A DNA stretch of 64,000 nucleotides from Tepidibacter mesophilus (GTDB taxonomy: Bacteria; Bacillota; Clostridia; Peptostreptococcales; Peptostreptococcaceae): assembly GCF_002724055.1 (NCBI RefSeq), contig NZ_BDQY01000009.1:37934-101933 (forward strand), read 5' to 3'. Position 1 is the first letter of the stretch, and each line of letters begins with the position of its first letter. This document shows positions 27,919 to 37,258 of the stretch, one piece after another. A program made the position numbers and the translations under genes. The notes below the pieces were generated by a model. It searched no databases and was not told the DNA's origin. It saw nothing but the letters and a program-made list of their open reading frames with translations.

Positions 27919-29409
27919 TTATAATACAGCAGAGAATAATCTTGCAGCTGACTCTTTTATTTTTTGAAATACAGATCTATTGATATAATCTTCATACTTT
28001 ATTTCTTCACTATTTTCTATATCCTCCATAAAATCTTTTTCAAGTCTTTTAGTAACTTTTTCATCATATATAAATCCATTTACTTCAAAGTTAATCATAA
28101 AGCTTCTAAGATCCATGTTAGCACTACCTACAGAACATATATCATCATCTATTATCAGTATCTTTGAATGCATAAATCCTTTTTTATATAAATATACTTT
28201 TCCTCCCGTTCTTAATATATCCTTAAAATACGAAGATGATGCTAAGTGAACTATTTTATGGTCTGCTATTTGAGGAAATACTATTCTCACATCTACACCA
28301 CTTAAAGCTGCTGTTTTTAGAGCCATTAATATACTTTCATCAGGTATAAAATACGGTGTTTGTATATATATTCTCTTTTTTGCCTTTGATATAGCACTAA
28401 AATACGCTTGATGTATTACTTCCCAATCAGAATCTGGACCACTAGCAGCTATTTGAACTATACTATCTCCTTTATAAGATATGGATGGGAAATACTGTCC
28501 ATCGAATATTCTATTTTTAGTAGCAAAATACCAATCTAGTAAAAATGTAAGCTGCAACATATAAACAGATTCACCTTTTATCTTCATATGTGTATCTCTC
28601 CAGAATCCGAATTTTTTATTTTTTCCTAAATATTCATCCCCTATATTTATACCTCCTGTATATCCTATTTTCCCATCTATTACAACTATCTTTCTATGAT
28701 TTCTATAGTTTAATCTTCTATTCAAGAAAGGAATCGTCGATTTTAAAAATGGATATATTTCTATATTGTGCTCTCTCATATCACTAAAAAACTTTCTATC
28801 AAACCAAAATCTCCAACAACCTACATCATCATAAAGTATTCTTACTTTCACTCCTTCATTTGCTTTTTTTATTAATATATTTTTTATTTTGTCTCCTATA
28901 TCAGATTTTTTTATAATATAGTACTCCATATGAATATGATGCTTTGCCTTTCTTAAATCTTTTATCATCTCATCAAATTTTTGATTTCCATTAGTTAGTA
29001 TTTTTATACTGTTATTGAGTGTAAACGGGATTCTTCCAGTATTCAATAACAAACTCATAATACTCTTGGAATTATCCATACTACTATCATTAAATATAAT
29101 ATTGTCAATTATAGCTTGCTTTTCTACAAACAATAGATTATCAAATTCTTTTATATTATTAAATAAGTCACTAACCTTTATATCTGAAAATATCTTCTGA
29201 GTCTTAAATATCTTCTTACGCCTCACATTCTGTCCACAGAACATATATATTATAAACCCACCTATTGGGAATACTACAAAAATCAAAAGCCACGCTATTG
29301 TCTTAGAAGGATCTCTATTCTCCATGAATATTACTAACGATACTAACACCGCAGATACTGTGAATAATATTCCAAATGCCCATATTATAGTGTCTATTAT
29401 GTCAATCAC
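27919..29409 (-). CDS. cls: Cardiolipin synthase, phospholipase D family
   Basis: Makes cardiolipin from phosphatidylglycerol at the membrane. The 496 residues have two N-terminal membrane segments (about 5-25 and 37-58). Two HKD motifs are seen: HRKIVVIDGKIGYTGGIN and HSKILIIDDDICSVGSAN. The RDPSKTIAWLL linker is typical of Cls. Three bases separate it from the upstream ogg gene, so the two are probably co-transcribed. Confidence 0.94.
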   Translation of the reverse strand: MIDIIDTIIWAFGILFTVSAVLVSLVIFMENRDPSKTIAWLLIFVVFPIGGFIIYMFCGQNVRRKKIFKTQKIFSDIKVSDLFNNIKEFDNLLFVEKQAIIDNIIFNDSSMDNSKSIMSLLLNTGRIPFTLNNSIKILTNGNQKFDEMIKDLRKAKHHIHMEYYIIKKSDIGDKIKNILIKKANEGVKVRILYDDVGCWRFWFDRKFFSDMREHNIEIYPFLKSTIPFLNRRLNYRNHRKIVVIDGKIGYTGGINIGDEYLGKNKKFGFWRDTHMKIKGESVYMLQLTFLLDWYFATKNRIFDGQYFPSISYKGDSIVQIAASGPDSDWEVIHQAYFSAISKAKKRIYIQTPYFIPDESILMALKTAALSGVDVRIVFPQIADHKIVHLASSSYFKDILRTGGKVYLYKKGFMHSKILIIDDDICSVGSANMDLRSFMINFEVNGFIYDEKVTKRLEKDFMEDIENSEEIKYEDYINRSVFQKIKESAARLFSAVL

Positions 29410-29412
29410 CTC

Positions 29413-30291
29413 CTATTTCTTACCTATTCCAAGCTCCCTTGCATAGTAAAATAGATATTGCTGAGCAAATCCAGATAAATCTGAAAATTTATTTATTCCA
29501 TATTCTCTTATTTTTTTTAAACTAAGATTTTCATTCACATAAAATTCTTCCATTACTCTTTTTACCCATACATCTACTGGAAATGAATTGTACTTTTCCA
29601 TAGAGAATAACATTATGCAGTCTGCAACCTTTGGCCCTACTCCACAAAATTGTAAAAGTCCCTTTTTACACATATCGGCATCTAAATTCTTGTATTTATA
29701 TATAGATTCCTTATCAGTATTTATTTCAAAAGTAGTATCTTTTATATACTGATCTCTAAATCCAGTTCCACATTTTCTTATCTCTTCTTGCGTTAGAGAG
29801 TTCATCTTTTCAATAGTTGGAAATGCATAGTGCTTTTTACCTTTATATTCTCCTATATATTCACCATAATTCATAGATAAATTTTCTATTGCTCTTTTTA
29901 TCATAGATATCCTGTTATTAGCTGATATTATAAATGATATCAATATTTCCCATTCATCTTGATTAAGTATTCTTATACCATATCCAAATTTCACAGCTTC
30001 ATTTAAGTATTTATCCATTTGAGATAATTTTTCTTTTATTCTAGAATAATCTCTATCCAAGTCAAAATACTTATACCATATATTATGAAAATCTGCTAGA
30101 TTTGTATTATTAAAATACACTAAATTTTCTTCTTTTTTCACATTTAGTATTTTTTTAAATGCAACTCCAGTATACGAACCGTCATCTTCTTCATTCCATC
30201 TAAAACATTGCCCACACTCAAATATATGTTTAGGCTCAAAATCTTTCATACCTTCAACTAAAACTGAATTATTTTTTTCATATATTTTCAT
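29413..30291 (-). CDS. 8-oxoguanine DNA glycosylase (OGG1 type)
   Basis: Removes 8-oxoguanine from DNA. The helix-hairpin-helix reads FCGVGPKVADCIMLFSM, followed by FPVDVWVKRVMEEFY, which contains the catalytic region Asp; the Lys nucleophile is the one in GPKVADC. An N-terminal OGG domain has CGQCFRWNEEDDGSY. I start at MKIYEKNNSVLVEG (292 residues), since the GAGGAG site lies inside a longer GTG-started frame. It precedes cls in the same transcript. Confidence 0.92.
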   Translation of the reverse strand: MKIYEKNNSVLVEGMKDFEPKHIFECGQCFRWNEEDDGSYTGVAFKKILNVKKEENLVYFNNTNLADFHNIWYKYFDLDRDYSRIKEKLSQMDKYLNEAVKFGYGIRILNQDEWEILISFIISANNRISMIKRAIENLSMNYGEYIGEYKGKKHYAFPTIEKMNSLTQEEIRKCGTGFRDQYIKDTTFEINTDKESIYKYKNLDADMCKKGLLQFCGVGPKVADCIMLFSMEKYNSFPVDVWVKRVMEEFYVNENLSLKKIREYGINKFSDLSGFAQQYLFYYARELGIGKK

Positions 30292-30451
30292 AAATATCCA
30301 TCTCCTCACTATGTACTCATACAGTTAATTTACCCAAAAAACTTATTTTTAAATTTAAAAATTTACATTTAAAATTGTGTTCATTAAAATGTTAATTATA
30401 TATATTTAAAAAATAAAAAAGGAATTTAGAAATAATACGTAGAATATAATA

Positions 30452-30612
30452 TTCAGTACAAGGTGCCTTTAATAGGATAATAGGGAATTAGGTTAAAATC
30501 CTAAACGGACCCACCACTGTAATGTGAAGCTATATCTATATATCCACTGGTTTATTCTGGGAAGGACGATATGGTGATGAAGCTAAGTCAGGAGACCTAC
30601 CTTGTATAGTTG
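30452..30612 (+). promoter_or_regulatory. Cobalamin riboswitch
   Basis: Characteristic blocks occur in order: AAGGTGCC, ATAGGGAA, TTAAAATCC, CGGACCCACCACTGTAA, CCACTGG, TGGGAAGG, GATGAAGCTAAGTCAGGAG and ACCTACCTTGT. It lies upstream of cobT, and a terminator follows. Confidence 0.95.
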
Positions 30613-30626
30613 ATACGGATGACGGT

Positions 30627-30678
30627 AAAGTCCATATCTTTAATTTTTGATGCCAAAAATTAAAGATATGGACTTTTT
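30627..30678 (+). terminator. Riboswitch terminator before cobT
   Basis: AAAGTCCATATCTTTAATTT and its complement form about 22 pairs around GATGCC, ending in TTTTT. Confidence 0.92.
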
Positions 30679-30721
30679 GAGTTGTATAATTTATTTAGAC
30701 ATAAAAGGGGGAAATAAAAAT

Positions 30722-31768
30722 ATGAAGCTTTTAAACGAAACAATTAATTCTATAAGTAAAATCGACAGAAAATGTATGGATTTAGCTCAACAAAGATTGG
30801 ATAGTTTTTTTAAACCAGTAGGAAGCCTTGGTAAATTAGAAGATATATGCGTGCAACTATCTGGTATCTATAAAAAGACCGATTTTGATACTTCTAAAAA
30901 AGCTATACTAGCATTTGCAGCTGATCATGGTATATATGAAGAAGGTGTCGCTCCAGATCCTCAAGAAATTACAAAACTACAAATTCCTAATTTTGTGAAA
31001 GGAGTTAGCGGAGTAGGTTGTTTAGCAAAAAGTGCAAATGCAGATGTAATTGCAGTTGATGTAGGCATAAACTGCGATGATTCAATAGATGGAGTTTTAG
31101 ATTATAAAATAAGAAAAGGGACTTCTAATATGGCAAAAGGTCCTGCCATGACATACGATGAAGCTATTCGCTCTCTAGAAATAGGTATTGAATTATCTAA
31201 CAAACTTATCAATGATGGATATACAGTACTCGGGATAGGTGAGATGGGAATTGGAAACACATCAGCGACTAGTGCTATAATATCAGTATTTGCAGATTTA
31301 GACCCTTTAGATGTTACAGGCATGGGAGCTGGGCTGAATAGTGATTCTATAATAAAAAAAGCAAGCACAATAAAAAAAGCCATAAATATTAACAATCCTA
31401 TTAAAGAAGATCCTATAGATGTATTATCTAAGGTAGGAGGCTTTGAAATAGGTGCTATGGCCGGAGTTATACTAAGCGCAAGTAATAATAATATTCCTGT
31501 TGTATTAGACGGTTTTATTTCTTATTCTGCTGCTATTATTGCATATACTCTTAGTAATACTGCCAAAGAATATATGATCGCATCTCATTTTTCAAAAGAA
31601 AAAGCAAGTAGTACAGCTCTTGATCTTTTAAAACTAGAACCTATGCTTTATATGAATATGCGCCTTGGCGAAGGAAGTGGAGCAGCTCTTGCCTTTAACA
31701 TAATAGAGGCTGCTAACTATATGTATAAAAATATGGTAAAGAGAGATGAAATTTGTAGTATTGTTTAA
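30722..31768 (+). CDS. cobT: Nicotinate-nucleotide--dimethylbenzimidazole phosphoribosyltransferase
   Basis: Activates the lower ligand of cobalamin. Start at MKLLNETINSISKID, after AGGGGG nine bases upstream; the frame is open further left but runs into the terminator hairpin. The 348 residues include LAFAADHGIYEEGV, GIGEMGIGNTSATSA, GFISYSAAIIAY and the terminal LGEGSGAALAFNII with the catalytic Glu. It is the only cobalamin gene in the window. Confidence 0.95.
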   Translation: MKLLNETINSISKIDRKCMDLAQQRLDSFFKPVGSLGKLEDICVQLSGIYKKTDFDTSKKAILAFAADHGIYEEGVAPDPQEITKLQIPNFVKGVSGVGCLAKSANADVIAVDVGINCDDSIDGVLDYKIRKGTSNMAKGPAMTYDEAIRSLEIGIELSNKLINDGYTVLGIGEMGIGNTSATSAIISVFADLDPLDVTGMGAGLNSDSIIKKASTIKKAININNPIKEDPIDVLSKVGGFEIGAMAGVILSASNNNIPVVLDGFISYSAAIIAYTLSNTAKEYMIASHFSKEKASSTALDLLKLEPMLYMNMRLGEGSGAALAFNIIEAANYMYKNMVKRDEICSIV

Positions 31769-31772
31769 TTAT

Positions 31773-32129
31773 TTATACGAAAACTTTTTCTAATGACTCT
31801 TTTAGTCTATCTGGGTGTACAGGCTTTATTATAAAGTCTGTCGCTCCACTTTTTATAGCTTCAATAATCTTTTCATGTTGCCCTATATCAGATATCATTA
31901 CAACTTTTGCATCTTCATCAATCTTTTTTATCTCCTTTAATGCTTCTATCCCATTCATTTTTGGCATAGTTATATCCATAGTAACTATATCAGGCTTTAG
32001 TTTTATATACTTTTGAATAGCTTCTTTTCCATCACAAGCTTCTCCTATAACTTCAAATCCAAGCTTTTGCATATTATCAAATAGAAAATTTCTCATAAAA
32101 GTAGCATCATCTACTATTAATATCCTCAT
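31773..32129 (-). CDS. Stand-alone CheY-like receiver
   Basis: A single receiver domain of 118 residues: acidic pocket DD at 7-8, phosphoacceptor Asp52 in IVTMDITMPKMNG, conserved Thr/Ser replaced by Ser in VMISDIG, and Lys in FIIKPVHPDRL. No output domain. CheY-like function in chemotaxis or another phosphorelay is likely, but no chemotaxis genes are nearby. Convergent with cobT, four bases apart. Confidence 0.9.
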   Translation of the reverse strand: MRILIVDDATFMRNFLFDNMQKLGFEVIGEACDGKEAIQKYIKLKPDIVTMDITMPKMNGIEALKEIKKIDEDAKVVMISDIGQHEKIIEAIKSGATDFIIKPVHPDRLKESLEKVFV

Positions 32130-32346
32130 TTTTTCACCCTTCCTTAACCTCTAACTAGAACTATTTTACCATTTTTTTCATAAGAATTCAATCTAAGGTT
32201 ACAATTTAGCCAAATGTATCATTTTGATATAAGTACATTTCATTATGTCATAATTTAGAAAAGTATTTTTGCTCAAGTTTTGTAGAATTAACTCTATTTT
32301 TTTGATACAATACTGTAGATATTATTTTTAGAAGGTGATTTTAATA

Positions 32347-33003
32347 ATGAAAAATATAAAAAAAGGAATTTTTATTTCTATAGAAGGACCTATAGGAGTT
32401 GGTAAAACTACTTTATCTAATATACTTAATTCGCATTTCAACTCTCATCATTTAAGAGAAATAGTTGAAGAAAATCCTTTCTTGTCTCATTTTTACACTA
32501 ACATTAAGGAGTATGCTCTTCAAACAGAATCATTTTTCTTTTTTAATAGAGTGAAACAATTGGAAGATATTGAAACAGTTATTAAACAAGGTAAGATTGT
32601 AATCAGCGATTATAATATAATTAAAAACTTAATATTTGCAGGTCTTACACTCAATAAAAAACAATTCCATAAATACAAACAAGTCTATGATATATTCGTA
32701 AATGGTCTACCTCAATCAGATATAATAATTTATCTTAACTCTAGTACAAATACTTTAATGAAAAAAATAGCTCTTAGAGATAGAAATTTCGAGAGACAAA
32801 TGGATAAAAATTATATAGATAACCTCAGAGAAGAATATGAGTATTATTTTAATAAACGATCTTTAAAACACTATTTTGGTGAAAAAACACCTATTATAAT
32901 TAATGTAGATAATACAAATATGGACTTTATAAACTGCCAAAAAGATAGAAATTGGATTATTGAACAAGTAGAAAACAGTATTAAAACTTTAGGGGGCATC
33001 TAA
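32347..33003 (+). CDS. Deoxynucleoside kinase, deoxyguanosine-kinase-like
   Basis: Salvages purine deoxynucleosides. P-loop IEGPIGVGKTTLSN near the N-terminus, EENPFLSHFYTN, and SDYNIIKNLIFAG where the paired kinase has DRSIYEDVEIFA; this SDY form is typical of Firmicute dGK. An arginine-rich lid RDRNFERQMD follows. Start ATG 32347 follows an AGAAGGTG site (218 residues). The stop overlaps the next kinase's start by one base, so the two subunits are coupled. Confidence 0.88.
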   Translation: MKNIKKGIFISIEGPIGVGKTTLSNILNSHFNSHHLREIVEENPFLSHFYTNIKEYALQTESFFFFNRVKQLEDIETVIKQGKIVISDYNIIKNLIFAGLTLNKKQFHKYKQVYDIFVNGLPQSDIIIYLNSSTNTLMKKIALRDRNFERQMDKNYIDNLREEYEYYFNKRSLKHYFGEKTPIIINVDNTNMDFINCQKDRNWIIEQVENSIKTLGGI

Positions 33004-33668
33004 TGTTAAAACTCATAAATAACAACACTTCATCAATACCTAGAGATACAAATGAAAATATATTTATTACGGTAGCAGGGAATGTAGGAGCAGGTAAGTC
33101 TACTATAACAAAGCTATTATCTCAAAAACTTAATTTAAACTCTCACTTTGAAAAAGTAGATGACAACCCTTATTTAGATGATTTTTATACAAATCAAGAA
33201 CAATGGGGATTCCATCTTCAACTATACTTTCTAGCTCAACGATTTAAACAACAAAAATCAATAGCATCAAACGGATTCAGCAATATACAAGATAGAAGTA
33301 TATATGAAGATGTTGAAATATTTGCAAAGTCTTTATATGACAACAATAAAATGAGCAAAAGAGACTTTGAAACATATAGAGATTTGTTTTACGATATGAT
33401 ACCTCACTTAAAAAAACCAAATCTTATGATATATCTAAACGGTTCTATTGACACTATAATAGATAGAATAAACCTAAGAGGTAGAGATATGGAAAAAAGA
33501 GTTCCTATAGAATACTGGGAAAATCTTCATTTGAGATATCAAGAATGGATAAATAACTATACAGATTCTCCTATATTATACGTAAACATCGACAAAGTTG
33601 ATTTAATCGAGAACCCTGGACAGTTAGATATTATAGCTGATGAAATAAAAAAAATATTAAATTTATAA
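33003..33668 (+). CDS. Deoxynucleoside kinase, deoxyadenosine/deoxycytidine-kinase-like
   Basis: Second of a coupled kinase pair, 221 residues. P-loop VAGNVGAGKSTITK, DDNPYLDDFYTNQEQWGFHLQ, the DRSIYEDVEIFA motif and lid RGRDMEKRVP. In lactobacilli, tandem genes of this kind form dAK/dGK heterodimers, and the same is inferred here. The 1-base TAATG overlap supports equal expression. Confidence 0.9.
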   Translation: MLKLINNNTSSIPRDTNENIFITVAGNVGAGKSTITKLLSQKLNLNSHFEKVDDNPYLDDFYTNQEQWGFHLQLYFLAQRFKQQKSIASNGFSNIQDRSIYEDVEIFAKSLYDNNKMSKRDFETYRDLFYDMIPHLKKPNLMIYLNGSIDTIIDRINLRGRDMEKRVPIEYWENLHLRYQEWINNYTDSPILYVNIDKVDLIENPGQLDIIADEIKKILNL

Positions 33669-33727
33669 ATATTAGTTAACTTGTAAATGCTATTCATAGA
33701 TCGAAAATTATATACTTTGTTATAGCA

Positions 33728-33769
33728 TGAAAAAGATGCTTATAGATTCTATAAGCATCTTTTTCATTT
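33728..33769. terminator. Bidirectional terminator between kinase and amidohydrolase genes
   Basis: AAAAAGATGCTTATAGA/TCTATAAGCATCTTTTT, perfect pairing, between convergent genes. Confidence 0.9.
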
Positions 33770-34684
33770 AAGTAAATTATCAATTTTTCTATTCATATAA
33801 AGATATTCGATCTCATTACTATTTAAGTTACATGCTTTTATTCCATTTTCTATTGCCATATTGATAACATCATCTTCTTTTATCCCAGATTTTATTAAAT
33901 GATTCATCTCATCAAATGTTCCTTGCACATGTCTTACATTATAACATCCACTGTCACTTCCTACAGCTATTTTCACTCCAACTTCATGTGCTAGAGCTAC
34001 TGAATGTAAATGTTCTTTATACACCCTATCTATTACATTACAATGATCTTTAAATTTATTATCTCCTTGTCCCAAATTTCCAAGGGGTGATAATGTTGGT
34101 ATCCATATAATATTTTTCTCTGCCATTTTGTAAATTTCTCTATCTTTTATAAAGTACCCGTGTTCTATAGTATCAACGCCACACTCAATAGCCATATCGA
34201 TTCCATATGATGAATTAACATGAACCATAACAGGTATTCCATTGTATTTTGACATCTCTACCATATACTTAAGTTCTTTTTTATTAAAAAATATCTTGGT
34301 GCAATCTGTATACTCTTTAAAATCTACAAGACCACTCAAAACTATTTTTAAATGGTCCAATCTTTTCGACTTTAAATAATCAAATAGATTTTTAAAGTCT
34401 TCTAAGTCTCTAACAGGTGACCCTAAGAATTTACCATACATACCTTTTTTATAAACTGCTTTTACAGGAGATTTGAATATAATTTTTTCTTCTTTTGCTA
34501 TTTCTCTAGCTATACAAGATATTTCTAAATCATCTCCACCATCTCTTAAAACATAAATTCCCCTTTTTTTATATTCTTTAAACCTTTTTCTTATAATTTT
34601 TTCTATTTCTTCTATTTTCGATAATGCTCTAGCTTTTTTGAAATCTATTCCATCAAGAGATATATGTATGTGACAATCTATCAT
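33764..34684 (-). CDS. Amidohydrolase-family metalloenzyme, substrate unknown
   Basis: Metal-dependent hydrolase of the amidohydrolase superfamily, 306 residues. Metal ligands appear as CHIHISLDG, PVMVHVN, DTIEHGYF and AVGSDSGC. It lacks the N-terminal beta-sandwich of typical family members, starting directly at the first HxH. The ATG has a GGGGGAAT site. Its leader holds element A copy 3. Imidazolonepropionase-like or prolidase-like proteins are possible relatives. Confidence 0.8.
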   Translation of the reverse strand: MIDCHIHISLDGIDFKKARALSKIEEIEKIIRKRFKEYKKRGIYVLRDGGDDLEISCIAREIAKEEKIIFKSPVKAVYKKGMYGKFLGSPVRDLEDFKNLFDYLKSKRLDHLKIVLSGLVDFKEYTDCTKIFFNKKELKYMVEMSKYNGIPVMVHVNSSYGIDMAIECGVDTIEHGYFIKDREIYKMAEKNIIWIPTLSPLGNLGQGDNKFKDHCNVIDRVYKEHLHSVALAHEVGVKIAVGSDSGCYNVRHVQGTFDEMNHLIKSGIKEDDVINMAIENGIKACNLNSNEIEYLYMNRKIDNLLK

Positions 34685-34721
34685 ATTTTATTCCCCCTTT
34701 AAACATATTTCCCGAGAAATA

Positions 34722-34810
34722 CAAAACTCGTCTAATTCGACGTATTGACTCATATCGCCAACATCCATCATGACTCTGTTTCTTAAAATAGTTGATCCTG
34801 TAGTACTTTT
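34722..34810 (-). repeat. Element A copy 3, upstream of an amidohydrolase gene
   Basis: Most diverged full copy, sense to the downstream gene and 38 bases from its start. CAACTATTTTAAGAAACAG and GTTGGCGATATGAGTCAA match the consensus. Hairpin 1 is degenerate; hairpin 2 keeps the GTC...GAC clamp with AAT/ATT. Confidence 0.6.
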
Positions 34811-34856
34811 AGTAATATTATTCTCAAATTTAAAGTCCTATAATTTCTTTAGATTA

Positions 34857-34893
34857 AAAAGACGACTTAAAATCTTTTAAGTCGTCTCTTTTT
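34857..34893 (-). terminator. Terminator after HPr-like gene
   Basis: AAAAAGACGACTTAAAA/TTTTAAGTCGTCTCTTTTT pairs directly downstream of the stop. Confidence 0.88.
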
Positions 34894-35133
34894 TTATTCT
34901 TCTTTAAGATGTGATCCCTGCATTAAAAATGTCAATACTTGTTTCGCTTCTACTTCATCCTCAACTTCTACAACTATTTCATTCGGATTTTCGTTAACTA
35001 TATACATAGCTCCTATTATAGATTTTGCATTTACAGAATATTCCCCAGCCTTCAAGTAAATCTTACCTTTTAACTTAGATACGAATTCTACAAACCTATT
35101 TATATCCTCAACCTTCATAAAAGTTACTCTCAT
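34894..35133 (-). CDS. HPr-like protein lacking the phosphorylated histidine
   Basis: 79 residues starting MRVTFMKVEDINRFVEF; AAAGGAG lies eight bases before this ATG. The segment FVSKLKGKIYLKAGEYSVNA and then KSIIGAMYIV follow the HPr fold pattern, in which VNAKSI-MG is diagnostic. The normal active-site histidine motif near residue 15 (G-x-H-A-R-P) is absent, so it cannot be an ordinary PTS phosphocarrier. A regulatory or Crh-like structural role is possible. It follows the PAS kinase gene by 38 bases. Confidence 0.8.
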   Translation of the reverse strand: MRVTFMKVEDINRFVEFVSKLKGKIYLKAGEYSVNAKSIIGAMYIVNENPNEIVVEVEDEVEAKQVLTFLMQGSHLKEE

Positions 35134-35171
35134 TTTATTTGCTCCTTTACTATTTATTTGTTTCAATTTAA

Positions 35172-37025
35172 TTATAATGAATATATATCCGAAAATTCAA
35201 TATTTATTTTTTCAACCAAATTATTATTATAACTACATTCTTCCTCAATTTCATAATTATTATTAAAATTATTACAAGGAATCTTTATGAATGTTTGAGT
35301 ACCTACACCCACTTCACTTTTCACCCATATCTCTCCATTATGTTTTTCTACTAAAGATTTCACAAGAGATAATCCAACTCCACTTCCTTCATGCTTTCTT
35401 TTTAAAGATCCATCAACCTGAGTAAACCGATTGAATATAGTATCTATTTTATCCTTTGGTATTCCTATCCCATTATCCTTTATAGTTATAAGCATATAAT
35501 CAATTTTATTATATAAATTTACCCATATACATCCACCTTTATCAGTATTTTTTATAGAATTTGATAATATATTTAATATTACTCTTTCTATTATATCTGC
35601 ATCACAAAAGATTATTTTTTCTTCTATATCAGTGTCAAATATTATATCTATTTCATTTAATTTTGCAAATTCTACTACTGATTGAGTTATACTCTCTATT
35701 ATATTTATAATATTATAATTTCTATATCTAACTTCAAAAGAGTCATATTCTATTTTTGTAATATCAATAATATTATTTATAAGTCTTAATAATCTAAAGC
35801 AGTTTTGCTTGCCCATATCTATATATTTGTTAAATTTTTCAGGATTTATCTCTATACAATCATCTTTTTTGTAAATATTTAGCAATTGAATAGTTCCAAG
35901 TATTACATTTAACGGTGTTTTAAATTCATGTGATATATTACAAAAAAATTCAGTTTTTATTCTATCGTTCCGAATGGTTCTTGCTAGTAGCTCTTCATTC
36001 TCTTCTATTATCTTTAATAATTTATCGCTATGCTCTTTTCGCTGTGTTATATCCCTAGCTATAGATAATATTACTTTTTCATTATTAAACTCAAATAAAT
36101 GCCAGTTTATTTCAACCGGTATTTTATCTCCATTTTTAGTTATATGAATAGTTTCATATGTTATACATTTTAACTCATTTAATTTCATCAAAGCTTCTTT
36201 GTACTTATCGTGTGACTTATCATCTCTTATATCATATGGAGTCATATCTAATAATTCTTCTCTTGAATACCCCAGTCTTTCACAAGCACTTTCGTTAATT
36301 TCTATATATCTATCCATACAGTCATCATATAATTGTATAAGAGCTATAGCATCTCCTGCATTATTGAATAATGCCTTAAATTTTTCTTCACTCTGCTTCA
36401 GACTTATTTGATTTTCTTTCATCTCCGTTATATCTGTGTAAGTTCCCATAAATTTTATTATTCTATCATTTTCATCCCATATACCTTGTCCTCTATCTAA
36501 TACCCATATATATGTTCCATCCTTTTTTTTCATTCTATATTCTAGTATATATTTATCTATTTTCTTATCCATATAATCATATGTTGTTTTAAATACATAA
36601 TCATAATCATCTGGATGTATCAATTTAAACCAATTATCTTCTGAATTAGATAGTTCATAATCTTCATACCCTAGTATAGATTTCCATTTATATGGCAATA
36701 ATATATGATTTTTATCTGCATTCCAACACCATAGACCACCCGTGGTATTATTTATTGCAAATTTATATTGTTCCTCATTTATTTGAATCTCTCTTTTCAA
36801 ATCGCTAATTATTCTAATATATTTTTCTATTAAAATATAAATAACTATAGAATTTACAGCTATGAATATATTGTATTTCATATATCCAAACATTATAAAC
36901 TTATCTATACTTTTAAAATTAGAATTTATTATATAGTTACTCACATAAACAAGTGTATTTGCAATAATAATATATATACACATAACTTTAATGGCATACA
37001 TTCTTTCTTTTTTTATGCTAGTCAT
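35172..37025 (-). CDS. PAS-domain sensor histidine kinase (617 aa)
   Basis: Two N-terminal membrane segments (about 9-29 and 47-68) precede two PAS domains with PAC motifs (GGLWCWN..., EYRMKKKDGTYIWVLDRGQG; then TKNGDKIPVEINWHLFE). The HisKA box is FFCNISHEFKTPLNVILGT with the phosphoacceptor His. The ATPase domain has NILSNSIKNTD, DNGIGIPKDKID and GSGVGLSLVKSLVEKH. No response regulator gene adjoins, so it is an orphan kinase, possibly feeding a phosphorelay such as Spo0. Confidence 0.9.
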   Translation of the reverse strand: MTSIKKERMYAIKVMCIYIIIANTLVYVSNYIINSNFKSIDKFIMFGYMKYNIFIAVNSIVIYILIEKYIRIISDLKREIQINEEQYKFAINNTTGGLWCWNADKNHILLPYKWKSILGYEDYELSNSEDNWFKLIHPDDYDYVFKTTYDYMDKKIDKYILEYRMKKKDGTYIWVLDRGQGIWDENDRIIKFMGTYTDITEMKENQISLKQSEEKFKALFNNAGDAIALIQLYDDCMDRYIEINESACERLGYSREELLDMTPYDIRDDKSHDKYKEALMKLNELKCITYETIHITKNGDKIPVEINWHLFEFNNEKVILSIARDITQRKEHSDKLLKIIEENEELLARTIRNDRIKTEFFCNISHEFKTPLNVILGTIQLLNIYKKDDCIEINPEKFNKYIDMGKQNCFRLLRLINNIIDITKIEYDSFEVRYRNYNIINIIESITQSVVEFAKLNEIDIIFDTDIEEKIIFCDADIIERVILNILSNSIKNTDKGGCIWVNLYNKIDYMLITIKDNGIGIPKDKIDTIFNRFTQVDGSLKRKHEGSGVGLSLVKSLVEKHNGEIWVKSEVGVGTQTFIKIPCNNFNNNYEIEEECSYNNNLVEKINIEFSDIYSL

Positions 37026-37210
37026 TAATATCCCCCTAATAATATGTACTAGATTCTGTCGAGTTCTTCATTTTAAATAATACCATATAAACCATAATAT
37101 TACATTATATAATAAAATTTTTATCCCTTTTTACTTAATTTTTTATGTGTATAAAGTGTTTATTCTAAATATTTTAAAGATATACTTTTTTTATTATTTT
37201 TTGGAACTAA

Positions 37211-37253
37211 AAAAAATCAGATAGAGTAAGATTACTCTACCTGATTTGAAATT
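37211..37253 (-). terminator. Terminator after gdhA
   Basis: AAATCAG(A)TAGAGTAA/TTACTCTACCTGATTT with a T-run on the minus strand. Confidence 0.85.
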
Positions 37254-37258
37254 TATTA

